Notes: generated by a model from the sequence alone, not told the origin. Counted from the stretch's first letter, positions 1-8,928 are shown. The stretch: 64,000 bases of DNA from Micavibrio sp. (GCA_030824805.1 JAPJRC010000003.1:32010-96009), one strand, 5' to 3'. Program-made: numbers and translations.

Positions 1-82
1 CGTGTTCGATGCCGATCTTCCATTGATCGCGGGGTTTGACCCCGGAGGCCATGTCATTGACAAGGTCCTGGTATGTGAGCAT
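1..82 (-). CDS. gshA: Glutamate-cysteine ligase, N-terminal fragment (cut by window edge)
   Basis: Reading the minus strand from the ATG at 82 gives 27 codons that leave the window in the motif KPRDQWKIGIEH. This matches the start of the alphaproteobacterial/plant-type glutamate-cysteine ligase, whose N-terminus reads K-P-x-x-x-W-x-I-G-x-E-H-E. The enzyme joins glutamate and cysteine, the first step of glutathione synthesis. It is divergent from gshB, the second step, with only 29 bases between the start codons. An in-frame ATG at 118 would add 12 residues and overlap the gshB start. The family often has a short N-terminal extension, so either start is possible. Only the first residues are visible, so the identification rests on a short motif plus the gshB neighbour. 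Confidence 0.72.
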   Translation of the reverse strand, partial: MLTYQDLVNDMASGVKPRDQWKIGIEH

Positions 83-111
83 TCTTTGTTGGCTTAAGGA
101 GCTGTCTGTAT

Positions 112-1059
112 ATGTCATCGCTAAAAAATAAATCAATTCTGTTTGTTATTGATAAGATCGAGACTATCAAAGCCTATAAAGACAGTACAGTCGCGATGAT
201 GCGGGCCGCCGTTAGCATGGACCAGGCCATATATTTCACGACGATCGACGATCTTTATATAGAAGACGATACGGCCAAAGCCACTGTCTACGCGATTAAT
301 ATTCAGGACGATGTGAAAAACTGGTACAGCGTGACGGATACAAGCACGGCGGCGCTGACGGAATTCGGCTCTGTCTGGATGCGCAAGGACCCGCCTGTCG
401 ACAAACGCTTTATCCATGCCTGTTATATGCTGGAACTTGCGGTTCGAAACGGTGCCCGCGTGCTCAACAACCCGACATCGCTCGTTGCGCTTAACGAAAA
501 GCTTTTTGCCGGGTATTTCAGCGCGCTGTGCCCCGACACGTTGGTGGCCAGCGATCTCGCCGCCCTGACGCGCTTTCTGGCCAAACACAAGAAGATCATC
601 GTAAAGCCGCTCGACGCCATGGGCGGGGCGGGGGTCTTCATGGTGCAGGAAGGTGACGTCAATTTCGAAGTCATATGGGAGATCCAGACGGAGCGCGGCA
701 AATATCCCGTGATCGCGCAGGAGTTTTTGCCATCCATATCCGAAGGCGACAAGCGCATTATCGTCATCAACGGAAAAGCGTTCGACCATGTGCTAGTCAG
801 AAGCCCCAAGGACGGCAGCATTCGCGGCAACATGGCGGCGGGCGGTTCTACAACGGTGCGCGAAATTTCAAAAGCCGAAAAGGACATATGCGACAAGGTC
901 GGCCCCGAGCTTGTCCGCCGCGGTGTGGCTTTTGCGGGGCTTGATGTCATCGGAGACAAGCTGATCGAGATAAACATCACAAGCCCGACAGGCCTCGTCG
1001 AAATTTCCAAAGCGTGCGGAACGAACGTTGCGGCTTTGCTGATGCGGGAAACGTTATAG
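112..1059 (+). CDS. gshB: Glutathione synthetase
   Basis: A 315-residue ATP-grasp enzyme that adds glycine to gamma-glutamylcysteine in the cytoplasm. Length and order fit GshB: an N-terminal substrate domain, then the ATP-grasp core. The core shows VKPLDAMGGAG (about residues 164-174) and the C-terminal metal/substrate segment INITSPTGLVEI (about 288-299). The ATG at 112 has a good ribosome site, AAGGAG at 96-101. It is divergent from gshA and ends three bases before the convergent DUF4130 gene. The promoter must lie largely inside the start of gshA because the gap is so short. Confidence 0.95.
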   Translation: MSSLKNKSILFVIDKIETIKAYKDSTVAMMRAAVSMDQAIYFTTIDDLYIEDDTAKATVYAINIQDDVKNWYSVTDTSTAALTEFGSVWMRKDPPVDKRFIHACYMLELAVRNGARVLNNPTSLVALNEKLFAGYFSALCPDTLVASDLAALTRFLAKHKKIIVKPLDAMGGAGVFMVQEGDVNFEVIWEIQTERGKYPVIAQEFLPSISEGDKRIIVINGKAFDHVLVRSPKDGSIRGNMAAGGSTTVREISKAEKDICDKVGPELVRRGVAFAGLDVIGDKLIEINITSPTGLVEISKACGTNVAALLMRETL

Positions 1060-1062
1060 TCG

Positions 1063-1851
1063 TTATCCGTCGTTGCGACTGTCTTTGATCATTTTGCGCG
1101 CGCGCGATTCCGACGTGCGCAGCAGATCCGGTATCAACACGGTTTCGGGCATATTTTTCCAGTATTTCTTGGGCATCTGGTTCAGCATGGCCGATTTTTT
1201 GGGCCGCGCGGGGTTGAAGGTGCTGGCATAATATTTCAGCCAATAGCGTTCGACGGTGTCGTCTGTCGGCACAATCGAGGGATCCGGATTGTCGCTGGTC
1301 AAAAGCTGTTCGCGGTCCCAGTGCGCCGCCATATACGGCGTAAGAATGGACCATGTCATGTTCTTGAAACGCGTCTGGAAGAACGGAAGCGAGAGTTCCA
1401 GTGAATAATGTTCGGGTTCATACCACGCGACGAAAGCCTCGCCCTGTTCGGTGTCTATCTGGCGAAACCGCAGGAAGGCTTTGATCTTGTAGGCGTCACG
1501 GCGCACGGCTTTGACCATGCGGTGAAGCGCGAGTATATCGTCGTCGGTTTTGAGTTTCAGAAGATTGGGCTTTCCACGCTTCAGCCGCCAGAGGATGCGG
1601 TAGAGAAGAGAGAAACGCTCAGGCGCGGCGTGGCATATAGCATATTGCGCCAGTTCCACAAATTCGCGCGGCACCGAGAATTCCTTGCAAGCGGATGGTG
1701 ATGTGTGATCGTTCTGGAACAGGTCCGCAGCACCATATGCCGCATCGTTCCACAACACATATTCCGGTGCGATGCCTTCGCAAAAGCACGTTTTGGCGTG
1801 GCTGCGCCATTCCGAAAAACCGGGCTTGCTTTGGATGACGATGTTTTTCAT
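1063..1851 (-). CDS. DUF4130 / TIGR03915-type putative DNA metabolism protein
   Basis: A 262-residue protein of the DUF4130 family (probable DNA metabolism protein, TIGR03915). Family features include the central segment around ERFSLLYRILWRLKRG and the C-terminal block WSILTPYMAAHWD, then YYASTFNPAR and MPKKYWKNMPE. In other bacteria this domain stands alone or is fused to a uracil-DNA glycosylase-like domain (UdgX type). Here it stands alone, and its partner is the radical SAM gene directly upstream. The ATG at 1851 overlaps the upstream stop codon as ATGA, which implies translational coupling. Biochemical activity is not established for the family; a role in DNA repair or modification is inferred from its conserved linkage. 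Confidence 0.85.
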   Translation of the reverse strand: MKNIVIQSKPGFSEWRSHAKTCFCEGIAPEYVLWNDAAYGAADLFQNDHTSPSACKEFSVPREFVELAQYAICHAAPERFSLLYRILWRLKRGKPNLLKLKTDDDILALHRMVKAVRRDAYKIKAFLRFRQIDTEQGEAFVAWYEPEHYSLELSLPFFQTRFKNMTWSILTPYMAAHWDREQLLTSDNPDPSIVPTDDTVERYWLKYYASTFNPARPKKSAMLNQMPKKYWKNMPETVLIPDLLRTSESRARKMIKDSRNDG

Positions 1852-3093
1852 GTGCTCACAGCCGCAAAAAGATCGAGATGCGCAGGCGCGATGTGGCGCT
1901 GGAAGAGATTTTCGGAATCAAGAAGCGTGGCAGGTGGACGGTAATCCGACACGCAGATGAAAGGTTTTATCTTGTCCATTGGCAGACGCATTTTGACAAG
2001 ATCGTGCCAGCTTATGTGATGGTAGCGCCGTATCGACAATATCTTTTTCACGGATGTCACGCCGAGGCCGGGAACGCGGAGCAGAAGATGTTTGTCCGCC
2101 ACGTTCAGATCGACCGGAAAGAAGGCGCGGTGGCGCAGCGCCCATGCGAGTTTCGGGTCTTTGTCCAGTTCCAGCATGTTGTTGCTGGTGCCCGCGACGA
2201 TATCATCGAGCGTGAATTCGTAAAAACGGTAAAGCCAGTCGGCTTGATATAGCCTGTGTTCGCGGATGAGCGGCGCGGGTTTCAGGGGCAGAATGACGCT
2301 GGCATCCGGAATGGGGCTGAAGGCGGAATAATACACGCGGCGCAGCTGGAAGTTTTTTATAAAGATTGACGCTGGAGGTCAGAATGCCTTTGTCGTGTGT
2401 GGCATCGGCGCCGATGATCATTTGTGTGCTTTGGCCGCCGGGGGCAAAGCGCGGTGATTTCTTTTCCGCCTTTGTCTCTATAATCTTGTCTTTGAGCTTG
2501 CCCATTGCGCCTTCGATTTCGTGCAGGCTTTTTTCCGGCGCGAATTTTTCCAGCGACACTTGCGCCGGCATTTCGATGTTTATGCTGAGCCTGTCGGCAT
2601 ACAGACCGGCCTCGGCCTGCAATTCAGGGGAGGCGTTGGGAATGGTTTTTAAATGGATATAGCCTTTAAAGCCGTGGTCGAGGCGCAGGGATTTGGCAAT
2701 CCGCACCATGCTTTCCATCGTGTAATCGGGCGTGTTGATGATGCCCGAACTCAGGAACAGGCCTTCGATATAATTGCGTTTGTAAAAATTGAGGGTGAGG
2801 TCTACGACTTCCTGCACGGTAAAGCGCGCGCGCCGCACGTTGCTGCTGCGGCGGTTGATGCAGTAATGGCAATCGTAGATGCAGTTGTTGGTCATCAGAA
2901 TTTTAAGCAGCGAAACGCAGCGCCCGTCGGGCGTGAAGCTGTGGCAAATCCCCGATCCGCCGGTGAGGGAGCCAAGGCCTTTCGCATCGCCTTTACCCGC
3001 CGCCCGCTTGCCCGCCGAACCCGAAGCGCAGGACGCATCGTATTTGGCGGCATCGGCGAGAATTTCAAGCTTGTTCAGTATCTTGTCGGACAT
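1848..3093 (-). CDS. Putative DNA modification/repair radical SAM protein (TIGR03916-like), frameshifted
   Basis: Two overlapping reading frames together make one radical SAM protein of the TIGR03916 family, the usual partner of DUF4130. The first part (to about residue 245) has the radical SAM cysteines C71, C75 and C78 in CIYDCHYC, plus further cysteines at 50 and 59. The second part begins within VYYSAFSPIPD and contains a helix-hairpin-helix DNA-binding motif around RVPGLGVTSVKKIL. The frame is lost in a run of six T at 2353-2358 on the plus strand. Removing one base restores KNFQLRRVYYSAFSP. I chose the ATG at 3093 (MSDKILNKLEIL) because the family begins there; a TTG at 3141 is less likely. 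It may be a sequencing indel or a true pseudogene. Confidence 0.8.
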
Positions 3094-3146
3094 TTGGACA
3101 AGTATAGTTCTTGTTTTGTTCTCATTCAAGAAAATTCGCAAAACAA

Positions 3147-3878
3147 TCAGGCGGGCAAGGTGAAAAATACGGATGTGCCGCGGCCCAAAGCGGATTCGAT
3201 CCAGATATTGCCGTTATGCCGCTGGACGATTTTCTTGCAGATGGGAAGACCCGCGCCGACGCCGGAAAAACGACTGACATTCAGGCGTCGGAAAAAGCGG
3301 AATATTTCGTCGTAATATTCCGGCGCGATGCCTATGCCGGTGTCGGAAATTTTGAAAACATGTTCGTCCTTGTCGCGTCCGGCGGTGATGGTGACGGTGG
3401 AGCCCTGTTCAGGCTGGTGGAATTTTATCGCGTTGTCTATCAGGTTGGTGAAGAGCGCCTGCAGCTGTTTCGTATCGCCGTTTACAACGGGCATGTCATA
3501 GACATTCACCTGCGCGCCGCTGCGTTTGATATCCGCTTCCAGATAATTAAGGGCAGAGGACACAAGCAGATTGCAATCGCTGGGCTTCATCTCGCCGGCC
3601 TGTGTGTTAAGACGCGAGAAAACGAGCAGCGCTTCCTGCATCTTGCAAATCTTATCGAGCGACATTTCGAGAAAATCGATATATTCCTGCTGGTCCGCGT
3701 TGGCGGCTTCGGGATGGCTCTCGATAAGAAGGCGCGTGAATTCGCGTATATGGCGCAGCGGCGCGTTCAGATCGTGCGATACGATATAGGCAAAATCCTC
3801 GAATTCCTTGCTGATGACTTGGGCTTTATCTGTGTTGCCGGAGGGCTTCTTTTTCCTTGTGGTTGCTGCTTTAGGCAT
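3147..3878 (-). CDS. Soluble sensor histidine kinase (HisKA + HATPase_c)
   Basis: A 243-residue kinase with no membrane segment and no recognisable sensor domain. The H-box is VSHDLNAPLRHI with phospho-accepting H35. The ATP-binding boxes are DTGIGIAPEYYDEIF and GVGAGLPICKKIV. This phytochrome-like kinase class is often paired with small Rcp1-type receivers, and one lies directly upstream. The ATG at 3878 is preferred because AGGAG sits about 10 bases before it; a TTG at 3887 would be too close. Its start overlaps the end of that receiver gene by 8 bases. Lacking its own sensor, it may take input from the neighbouring PAS kinase or a partner protein, which is inference. Confidence 0.85.
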   Translation of the reverse strand: MPKAATTRKKKPSGNTDKAQVISKEFEDFAYIVSHDLNAPLRHIREFTRLLIESHPEAANADQQEYIDFLEMSLDKICKMQEALLVFSRLNTQAGEMKPSDCNLLVSSALNYLEADIKRSGAQVNVYDMPVVNGDTKQLQALFTNLIDNAIKFHQPEQGSTVTITAGRDKDEHVFKISDTGIGIAPEYYDEIFRFFRRLNVSRFSGVGAGLPICKKIVQRHNGNIWIESALGRGTSVFFTLPA

Positions 3879-4323
3879 GGGTTTCAATCTCCTGCGGCAA
3901 GACCACGATGCTGAACCAGAAATTCTCTATGGCGCTCACCACGCTGTTGAAAGATTCCAGAGTAACCGGCTTTTCGATATAGCTGTTGGCGTGAAGATTG
4001 TACGACCTGATGACGTCCTGTTCCGCGCGCGAGCTGGTAAGAATGACGACCGGAATGCGGCGGAGCCTTTCGTTTGCTTTTATCTCGGCCAGAACCTGTT
4101 TGCCGTCTTTTTTTGGAAGATTGATATCGAGAAATATTATGTCCGGCATCGGGATTTTGTGTTGTTCGGGTTTCAGGAGGACATCCATCGCCATCTCTCC
4201 ATCCCGCGCGACATGGACGTTGTTGAATATCTTCGCTTTCTGGAAGGCTTTCTTGGTGAGGAAGATATCGCCTTCATTGTCTTCCACCAGCAAAATATCA
4301 ATGGGTTTGGGCAATTGGGACAT
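3871..4323 (-). CDS. Single-domain response regulator (Rcp1-type receiver)
   Basis: A 150-residue stand-alone receiver. It shows the acidic pair E14/D15 in LLVEDNEGD, the phospho-acceptor D66 in FLDINLPKKDG, the conserved T/S in VVILTSS, and the lysine in YIEKPVT. It has no output domain, so it probably relays phosphate or acts by protein contact, as CheY- and Rcp1-like receivers do. The ATG at 4323 has AAGGAG upstream. The gene overlaps the 3' end of the PAS kinase by 26 bases and the following kinase by 8, so the three are almost certainly one transcript. Confidence 0.88.
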   Translation of the reverse strand: MSQLPKPIDILLVEDNEGDIFLTKKAFQKAKIFNNVHVARDGEMAMDVLLKPEQHKIPMPDIIFLDINLPKKDGKQVLAEIKANERLRRIPVVILTSSRAEQDVIRSYNLHANSYIEKPVTLESFNSVVSAIENFWFSIVVLPQEIETHA

Positions 4324-6355
4324 TTTGGTTCTCCTTTGACGTGAAAAACGGGACGGTGAAATAGAAAGTGCTGCCTTTTCCGAATTCGGATTCAGCCCAT
4401 ATACTACCGCCCATGTTGTGAACGATGCGTTTACAGACGGCGAGACCGATACCTGTACCTTGGTATTCGTTTTTACCATGCAAGCGGCGGAACATCATGA
4501 AAACCTGTTCCAGATATTCCTGCTTGATCCCTATGCCGTTGTCTTTGACCGAAAACAGCCAGAGCGATGATGCAGCCTGCATTTCCGCCCTGATTTCGAT
4601 CATGGGTTTTGTGCCGTGGGCGCGGTATTTTATGCCGTTGCCGATCAGGTTCTGGATCAGTCGCAAAAAGCGAATGGGATTTGCGTGCACGGTCGGAAGA
4701 TCACCGATAACAACTTTCGCATCTGTCTGGCTGATTACTTCTTTTAGGTTTTCAAGCGCCATGCGCACACTCGATTGTGTGTTTACTTTTTCTAGGCCTG
4801 AGTCTTCGTATCCGATGCGCGAATATTCCAAAAGGTCGGCGATCATCGCCTGCATGCGCCGCGCGGCTTCGATGATAAAGGTCATATATTCCCTGACCTG
4901 CGGATCGGCGGACTTGCCGTATTCCTCCTGCAAAAGCTGCGTGAAATTGGCAATCATGCGCAGCGGTTCCTGCAGATCGTGCGAAGCGACATAGGCGAAA
5001 CGTTCAAGTTCCATATTCGATCGGATGAGTTCCTCCTCGGTTTTCTTGCGCTCCGTTATATCGCGGACGATGCCGTTGAACATTTTAACGCCGCCGGAAA
5101 GCGGAACTTCGGCGATCGATAGATCTATCGGGAAAACAGTGCCGTCTTTCTTCTGCGCTTCGACTTCGCGGCCTATGCCTATGATCTTGCGCTCACCCGT
5201 GTCATGGTAATTTTTAAGATACTGGTCGTGATGCTTCGCGTAATGCGGCGGCATAAGCATTTTGATATTCCGGCCCATCACTTCGTTGCGGCTATAGCCG
5301 AATATTGTCTCGCAGGCCTTGTTATACCCGTCGATGATGCCCTGTTCGTTGATGGTGATCATACCGTCGACCGTGTTGTCGAGCACCGAAGACAGGTAAT
5401 GCTGTTGCGAGACCAGTTCCTGCTCGCGTACTTTTATCTGGTAGGTCAACAACGCCAGAATCCAGAGACCCACAATGGAAATAACCCGGTTGGTGATGGC
5501 GATCCAGAGCTCGGTGAGTATGGAGGATGCCATATATATGCCGATGATGCCGAAGAGGGTGCTTATGATTACGAAATACAAACCCGTGTAAGGATTTCTG
5601 TATGCCAGAGCGGAGAGTACAAAAGGCATATAGGCAAATCCGGCGATAATGCCCAAAGGCGTATAGACATTCAGTGTCGCGGCCATGATGAAGAGGGATG
5701 CCGCGACATAAGAAGGTGCGGAATGCGCATTGTTGGAAATACGATGCGTCAGCATGCAGACGGCTATGGGCGTTGTGGTGAGGCAGAAGGATGTATACAA
5801 GGACATCGTCTTCCAGCCATGCAAGCCGATGCTTTTGGGAAGACCGGTGATATGCCCCGCGAGGCTGACAAACCCCAGCATAAGGGCGAAGACGGCAAGT
5901 GATTCAATGCCCGTCAATATATACTGATTTTTGTGGGCGAGGCAGAGAAGAAATATTGCGGCCGAAAGGCTGGCGATGGCAATCGCCGAGAGCATCGATG
6001 GTCTTCCCGGATACACGACATCGGATTCCAGAAATCCATCGTGATAGAAAATACGATCAATCCCGAAATCCACATGGAGTGCATATTCCAGGATAAAGGC
6101 CACCATAAAGGCTATGGCGATTGATGATAAAAAACGCGCCATATATGTGCGATTGTGCTGCACAAGCAACGCCGATACCGCGCACAACAATATGCCCAGG
6201 GCCGTTGCGAAATACATGCTGCCGAAGGCTGGGGTTGGATTGACAATACCTGCATGGCCACTGACCCAACCAAATATAAATAAAAGCGGCACGATTATGC
6301 CGGGTGTCACAAAGGCGTAGAACAATGCCGCTTGCGCCCCTCGGTCTCGTGCCAT
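4298..6355 (-). CDS. Membrane histidine kinase with FixL-like PAS domain
   Basis: A 685-residue sensor kinase. Residues 1-305 form about eight or nine hydrophobic membrane segments. A PAS domain follows (about 320-440), then HisKA with H459 in ASHDLQEPLRM, and HATPase_c with DNGIGIKQEYLEQVF and GTGIGLAVCKRI. The PAS domain resembles FixL. H376 in HHDQYL aligns with the proximal haem histidine (H200 of Bradyrhizobium FixL), and R396 in IIGIGR lies exactly 20 residues later, like R220. Haem binding and oxygen sensing are therefore possible, but many FixL-like PAS domains are untested. It heads an operon with a receiver and a second kinase, and AAGGGA precedes the ATG. Confidence 0.88.
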   Translation of the reverse strand: MARDRGAQAALFYAFVTPGIIVPLLFIFGWVSGHAGIVNPTPAFGSMYFATALGILLCAVSALLVQHNRTYMARFLSSIAIAFMVAFILEYALHVDFGIDRIFYHDGFLESDVVYPGRPSMLSAIAIASLSAAIFLLCLAHKNQYILTGIESLAVFALMLGFVSLAGHITGLPKSIGLHGWKTMSLYTSFCLTTTPIAVCMLTHRISNNAHSAPSYVAASLFIMAATLNVYTPLGIIAGFAYMPFVLSALAYRNPYTGLYFVIISTLFGIIGIYMASSILTELWIAITNRVISIVGLWILALLTYQIKVREQELVSQQHYLSSVLDNTVDGMITINEQGIIDGYNKACETIFGYSRNEVMGRNIKMLMPPHYAKHHDQYLKNYHDTGERKIIGIGREVEAQKKDGTVFPIDLSIAEVPLSGGVKMFNGIVRDITERKKTEEELIRSNMELERFAYVASHDLQEPLRMIANFTQLLQEEYGKSADPQVREYMTFIIEAARRMQAMIADLLEYSRIGYEDSGLEKVNTQSSVRMALENLKEVISQTDAKVVIGDLPTVHANPIRFLRLIQNLIGNGIKYRAHGTKPMIEIRAEMQAASSLWLFSVKDNGIGIKQEYLEQVFMMFRRLHGKNEYQGTGIGLAVCKRIVHNMGGSIWAESEFGKGSTFYFTVPFFTSKENQNVPIAQTH

Positions 6356-6541
6356 TTCAGCAATCCCTTGTTGTTTATAGCGCGCATCATACTGCCAAAG
6401 TGTAATTCTCCGAAGATTTAAGGGTTAGGGAATACGGGTGCATTTGCCGATGCATACAAATCACGAACCGGTAGAAGTGATGCCTGTATGTGTTAGAATT
6501 TAAAAATAATTTCATTCAACCACATATTCAGGAAATTTCCG

Positions 6542-7426
6542 GTGAATAGCGCAGGCGAGCACATGATGGATGCCGTTACCCCGGTCGGTTCTCTGATGGA
6601 AGACAAAAAAAAGCGCATTCTTGTGGTGGAGGACGACGCCACCCACAGATCGCTTATGTCCAAAATACTCGAGCAGTGCGAATGCGATGTTGTTATGGCC
6701 GAAAATGGTCTCGAAGCGCTTTCTTTCCTGAATGGAAGATGCATCTTCGATCTTATCATCATGGACTGGGACATGCCGGAACTCAACGGGCTGGACACGG
6801 TGCGCATCATCCGGCGCAGGCAGGCAGAACGGAAGATACCCTATATTCCCGTTATCGCCTTTACCGCCAAGCGCGAGCCGGGAGACCGCGCCAAATGCAT
6901 GGCGGCCGGTATGGACGGGTATCTGACCAAGGACATATGGATGCCGCGCTGGCGGCAATCGCTGATCGATATTCTGCAAGGGCTCATATCCGGCAATTTC
7001 GACGTCAAGGATTTCGATGAAGAACCTAAGGGCACCAAATCCGTAGGAAAGAATTACGATCTGGAAATGTTCGACCATTATGCGTTGAATCAGGCGGCCT
7101 CGATTCTCAAGGAAGAGTTTGCGATAGCCGTGGACGAATATCTGAGCGATGCCGCATCCTATATCAGAGCCATACGCAAAGGATTGGAAGACGAGGATTT
7201 CAGGGCCATGGAAAAGGCGTCGCACCCGCTGAAATCCAACAGCAAGAGTTTCGGCCTTACATCCGTTTCGGAGGTTGCGGAATCCATAAACATCATCACC
7301 CGCGATGCCGTCAAAACAAAAGCCAAGCTGCTTTCCCTTATGCCGCTTGTCCCCATGCTGGAGGAAGCCTTTAAAACAGCAGAAGGCCGTCTTCGCATGG
7401 CGGTCAAGGAAAAGGCGCAAATTTAG
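6542..7426 (+). CDS. Response regulator with C-terminal HPt domain
   Basis: A 294-residue protein. The receiver (about residues 22-145) has phospho-acceptor D75 in IIMDWDMPELNG. An HPt-like helical bundle follows, with candidate phospho-histidine H228 in KASHPLKSNSKSFG. This pairing allows phosphate to pass between receiver and HPt, as in phosphorelays. A plausible partner is the nearby REC-kinase-REC-REC hybrid, which lacks an HPt of its own (inference). The GTG at 6542 is chosen because AGGA lies 8 bases upstream; an ATG at 6563 is an alternative. The 3' end overlaps the convergent sigma54 activator by four bases. The gene is divergent from the PAS kinase across a 186-base gap. Confidence 0.85.
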   Translation: MNSAGEHMMDAVTPVGSLMEDKKKRILVVEDDATHRSLMSKILEQCECDVVMAENGLEALSFLNGRCIFDLIIMDWDMPELNGLDTVRIIRRRQAERKIPYIPVIAFTAKREPGDRAKCMAAGMDGYLTKDIWMPRWRQSLIDILQGLISGNFDVKDFDEEPKGTKSVGKNYDLEMFDHYALNQAASILKEEFAIAVDEYLSDAASYIRAIRKGLEDEDFRAMEKASHPLKSNSKSFGLTSVSEVAESINIITRDAVKTKAKLLSLMPLVPMLEEAFKTAEGRLRMAVKEKAQI

Positions 7427-8790
7427 ACGTCGTTACCGGGTGTCTGTATTTTCGTGTAAAGGGTCGATTTGGCCATGCCAAGCGTCCGCGCGGTAAGCGA
7501 CATATTGCCCTCATGATACCGCAGCGCGATTTTCAGTATTTCCGTCTCTAGCTTTTGCAACGTTTTGAAACAGCCATTGGGTTCCAACAAGTCCAGCTTT
7601 GTGTCGTCATGGCGCTCCGCCTCCTTTGCGGGGTGTATGCGGAATCCCAAGGATACATCATCCAATACCATGAAACGGTTGATATAGTTTTCAAGTTCGC
7701 GCACGTTGCCCGGCCATTGATGTACCAAAAAGCGTGCTATCAGATCAGGCGGTATGCGCTTTGGCGGGATATTGTATCTTCGGGAAAATTTATCGATGAA
7801 GTGCATGGCCAGTTCCGGAATGTCCTGTTTGCGCTCCGACAAAGGCGGCATGGTGATCTGAAGCACGTTGATCCTGTAATATAAATCTTCACGGAAACGA
7901 CCTGCGCGAACCTCGCTCTCCAGATTGCGGTGCGTCGCGGATATAAGCCTGATATCGACCGGAACGGGCCGCGATGCGCCGACCGGATCGACTTCTTTTT
8001 CCTGCAGAACGCGGAGCAGCTTTACCTGCGCATCGAGGGGAAGGTCTCCCACCTCATCAAGAAAAACGCTGCCACCATTGGCTTCCTGGAACTTGCCGGG
8101 GTTTTTTGCAACGGCCCCGGTGAAAGCGCCTTTCTCATGCCCGAACAAAATACTTTCAATCAATTTTTCCGGCAACGCGCCGCAATTGATGGCTATGAAG
8201 GGGCCGTCCTTGCGTGCGCTTTCGGCGTGTATGGCGCTGGCGAATATTTCTTTTCCGGTGCCTGTTTCTCCTTCTATCAAAACGGGCAGTTCCGTGGACG
8301 CAGCCTTTATGCCCATGGCTACGCAAGGTGCAAGACTCCCCTTAGACCCGATCAGAGCGTTAAAATTTGTCCGTGCGCTTTTGGAAGACGGCTGCGCTTG
8401 TGGCTTTGTCAGCAAGGCGGATTTAAGAATTTTTCGTACAGCCTTGTTGATCAATTCCGGCACGACGGGCTTTGCAAGATAATCCCGCGCATTGCGGCGT
8501 ATGGCTTCGGCCGCGTCTTCAATGCTGTTATCGCCGCTCAGTATCACCACAGGAACGGAAGGGAAGGAGGTGTTTATCTTTTGCAGCGTTTCCCAGCCGT
8601 TCATCACGGGCATGTTTATATCGAGCAGAACAACGGCGATTTGTTTTTTCTTGTCACCTTCCAGAACGCCTATACCGATATGCCCGTTCTCCGCTTCGAT
8701 GGAATCCATATGCAGTTTGTTTCTAAGCATGCTGGCAAGCATACGTCTGTCGGATCTGTCGTCATCGATTATAAGTGCGGTTCTTCGCAT
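7423..8790 (-). CDS. Sigma54-dependent response regulator (NtrC family)
   Basis: A 455-residue enhancer-binding protein in the order receiver, AAA+ and Fis-type helix-turn-helix. The receiver has D57 in LLDINMPVMNGW. The AAA+ domain has Walker A GETGTGK (174-180), the sigma54-contact loop GAFTGA (221-226) and Walker B GGSVFLDEVGDL. The C-terminus has the DNA-binding helix-turn-helix MSLTARTLGMAKSTLYTKI. It should bind upstream sites and drive open-complex formation by RpoN polymerase. Its likely target is next door: a sigma54 promoter, an IHF-like site and a dyad lie in the divergent intergenic region just upstream. No clear ribosome site precedes the ATG at 8790. Confidence 0.93.
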   Translation of the reverse strand: MRRTALIIDDDRSDRRMLASMLRNKLHMDSIEAENGHIGIGVLEGDKKKQIAVVLLDINMPVMNGWETLQKINTSFPSVPVVILSGDNSIEDAAEAIRRNARDYLAKPVVPELINKAVRKILKSALLTKPQAQPSSKSARTNFNALIGSKGSLAPCVAMGIKAASTELPVLIEGETGTGKEIFASAIHAESARKDGPFIAINCGALPEKLIESILFGHEKGAFTGAVAKNPGKFQEANGGSVFLDEVGDLPLDAQVKLLRVLQEKEVDPVGASRPVPVDIRLISATHRNLESEVRAGRFREDLYYRINVLQITMPPLSERKQDIPELAMHFIDKFSRRYNIPPKRIPPDLIARFLVHQWPGNVRELENYINRFMVLDDVSLGFRIHPAKEAERHDDTKLDLLEPNGCFKTLQKLETEILKIALRYHEGNMSLTARTLGMAKSTLYTKIQTPGNDV

Positions 8791-8825
8791 GCGGGAAGCG
8801 TGAACGTAAAACCCATGCAGTACAA

Positions 8826-8850
8826 CAATCGTTTTTATTTCATACGATTG
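8826..8850. promoter_or_regulatory. Perfect 7-bp dyad, candidate activator-binding site (UAS)
   Basis: CAATCGT at 8826-8832 and its exact reverse complement ACGATTG at 8844-8850, separated by 11 bases. Its centre lies about 115 bases upstream of the expected start of the sigma54 promoter at 8929. That is the usual distance for an NtrC-type upstream activating sequence. The adjacent divergent gene encodes such an activator. The dyad is seen directly; its function is inferred. Confidence 0.55.
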
Positions 8851-8898
8851 AAAGTAAAACGGATGATTTCCGGACGCTTCGAATTTTCAATAAATGCG

Positions 8899-8911
8899 CA
8901 ACTGTTTGATA
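8899..8911 (-). promoter_or_regulatory. IHF-like binding site
   Basis: The bases CAACTGTTTGATA match the reverse form of the IHF core consensus WATCARNNNNTTR at every defined position. The site lies between the candidate UAS and the sigma54 promoter, where IHF bending normally brings an activator to RpoN polymerase. The consensus is short, so a chance match is possible; the position raises the likelihood. Confidence 0.5.
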
Positions 8912-8928
8912 TTGCTCAGGCCGCTTGT

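Noticed and set aside
2340..2365. Programmed ribosomal frameshift in the radical SAM gene
   Set aside because: The required shift is +1, no slippery heptamer is in frame and no downstream structure stands out. A homopolymer indel is simpler.
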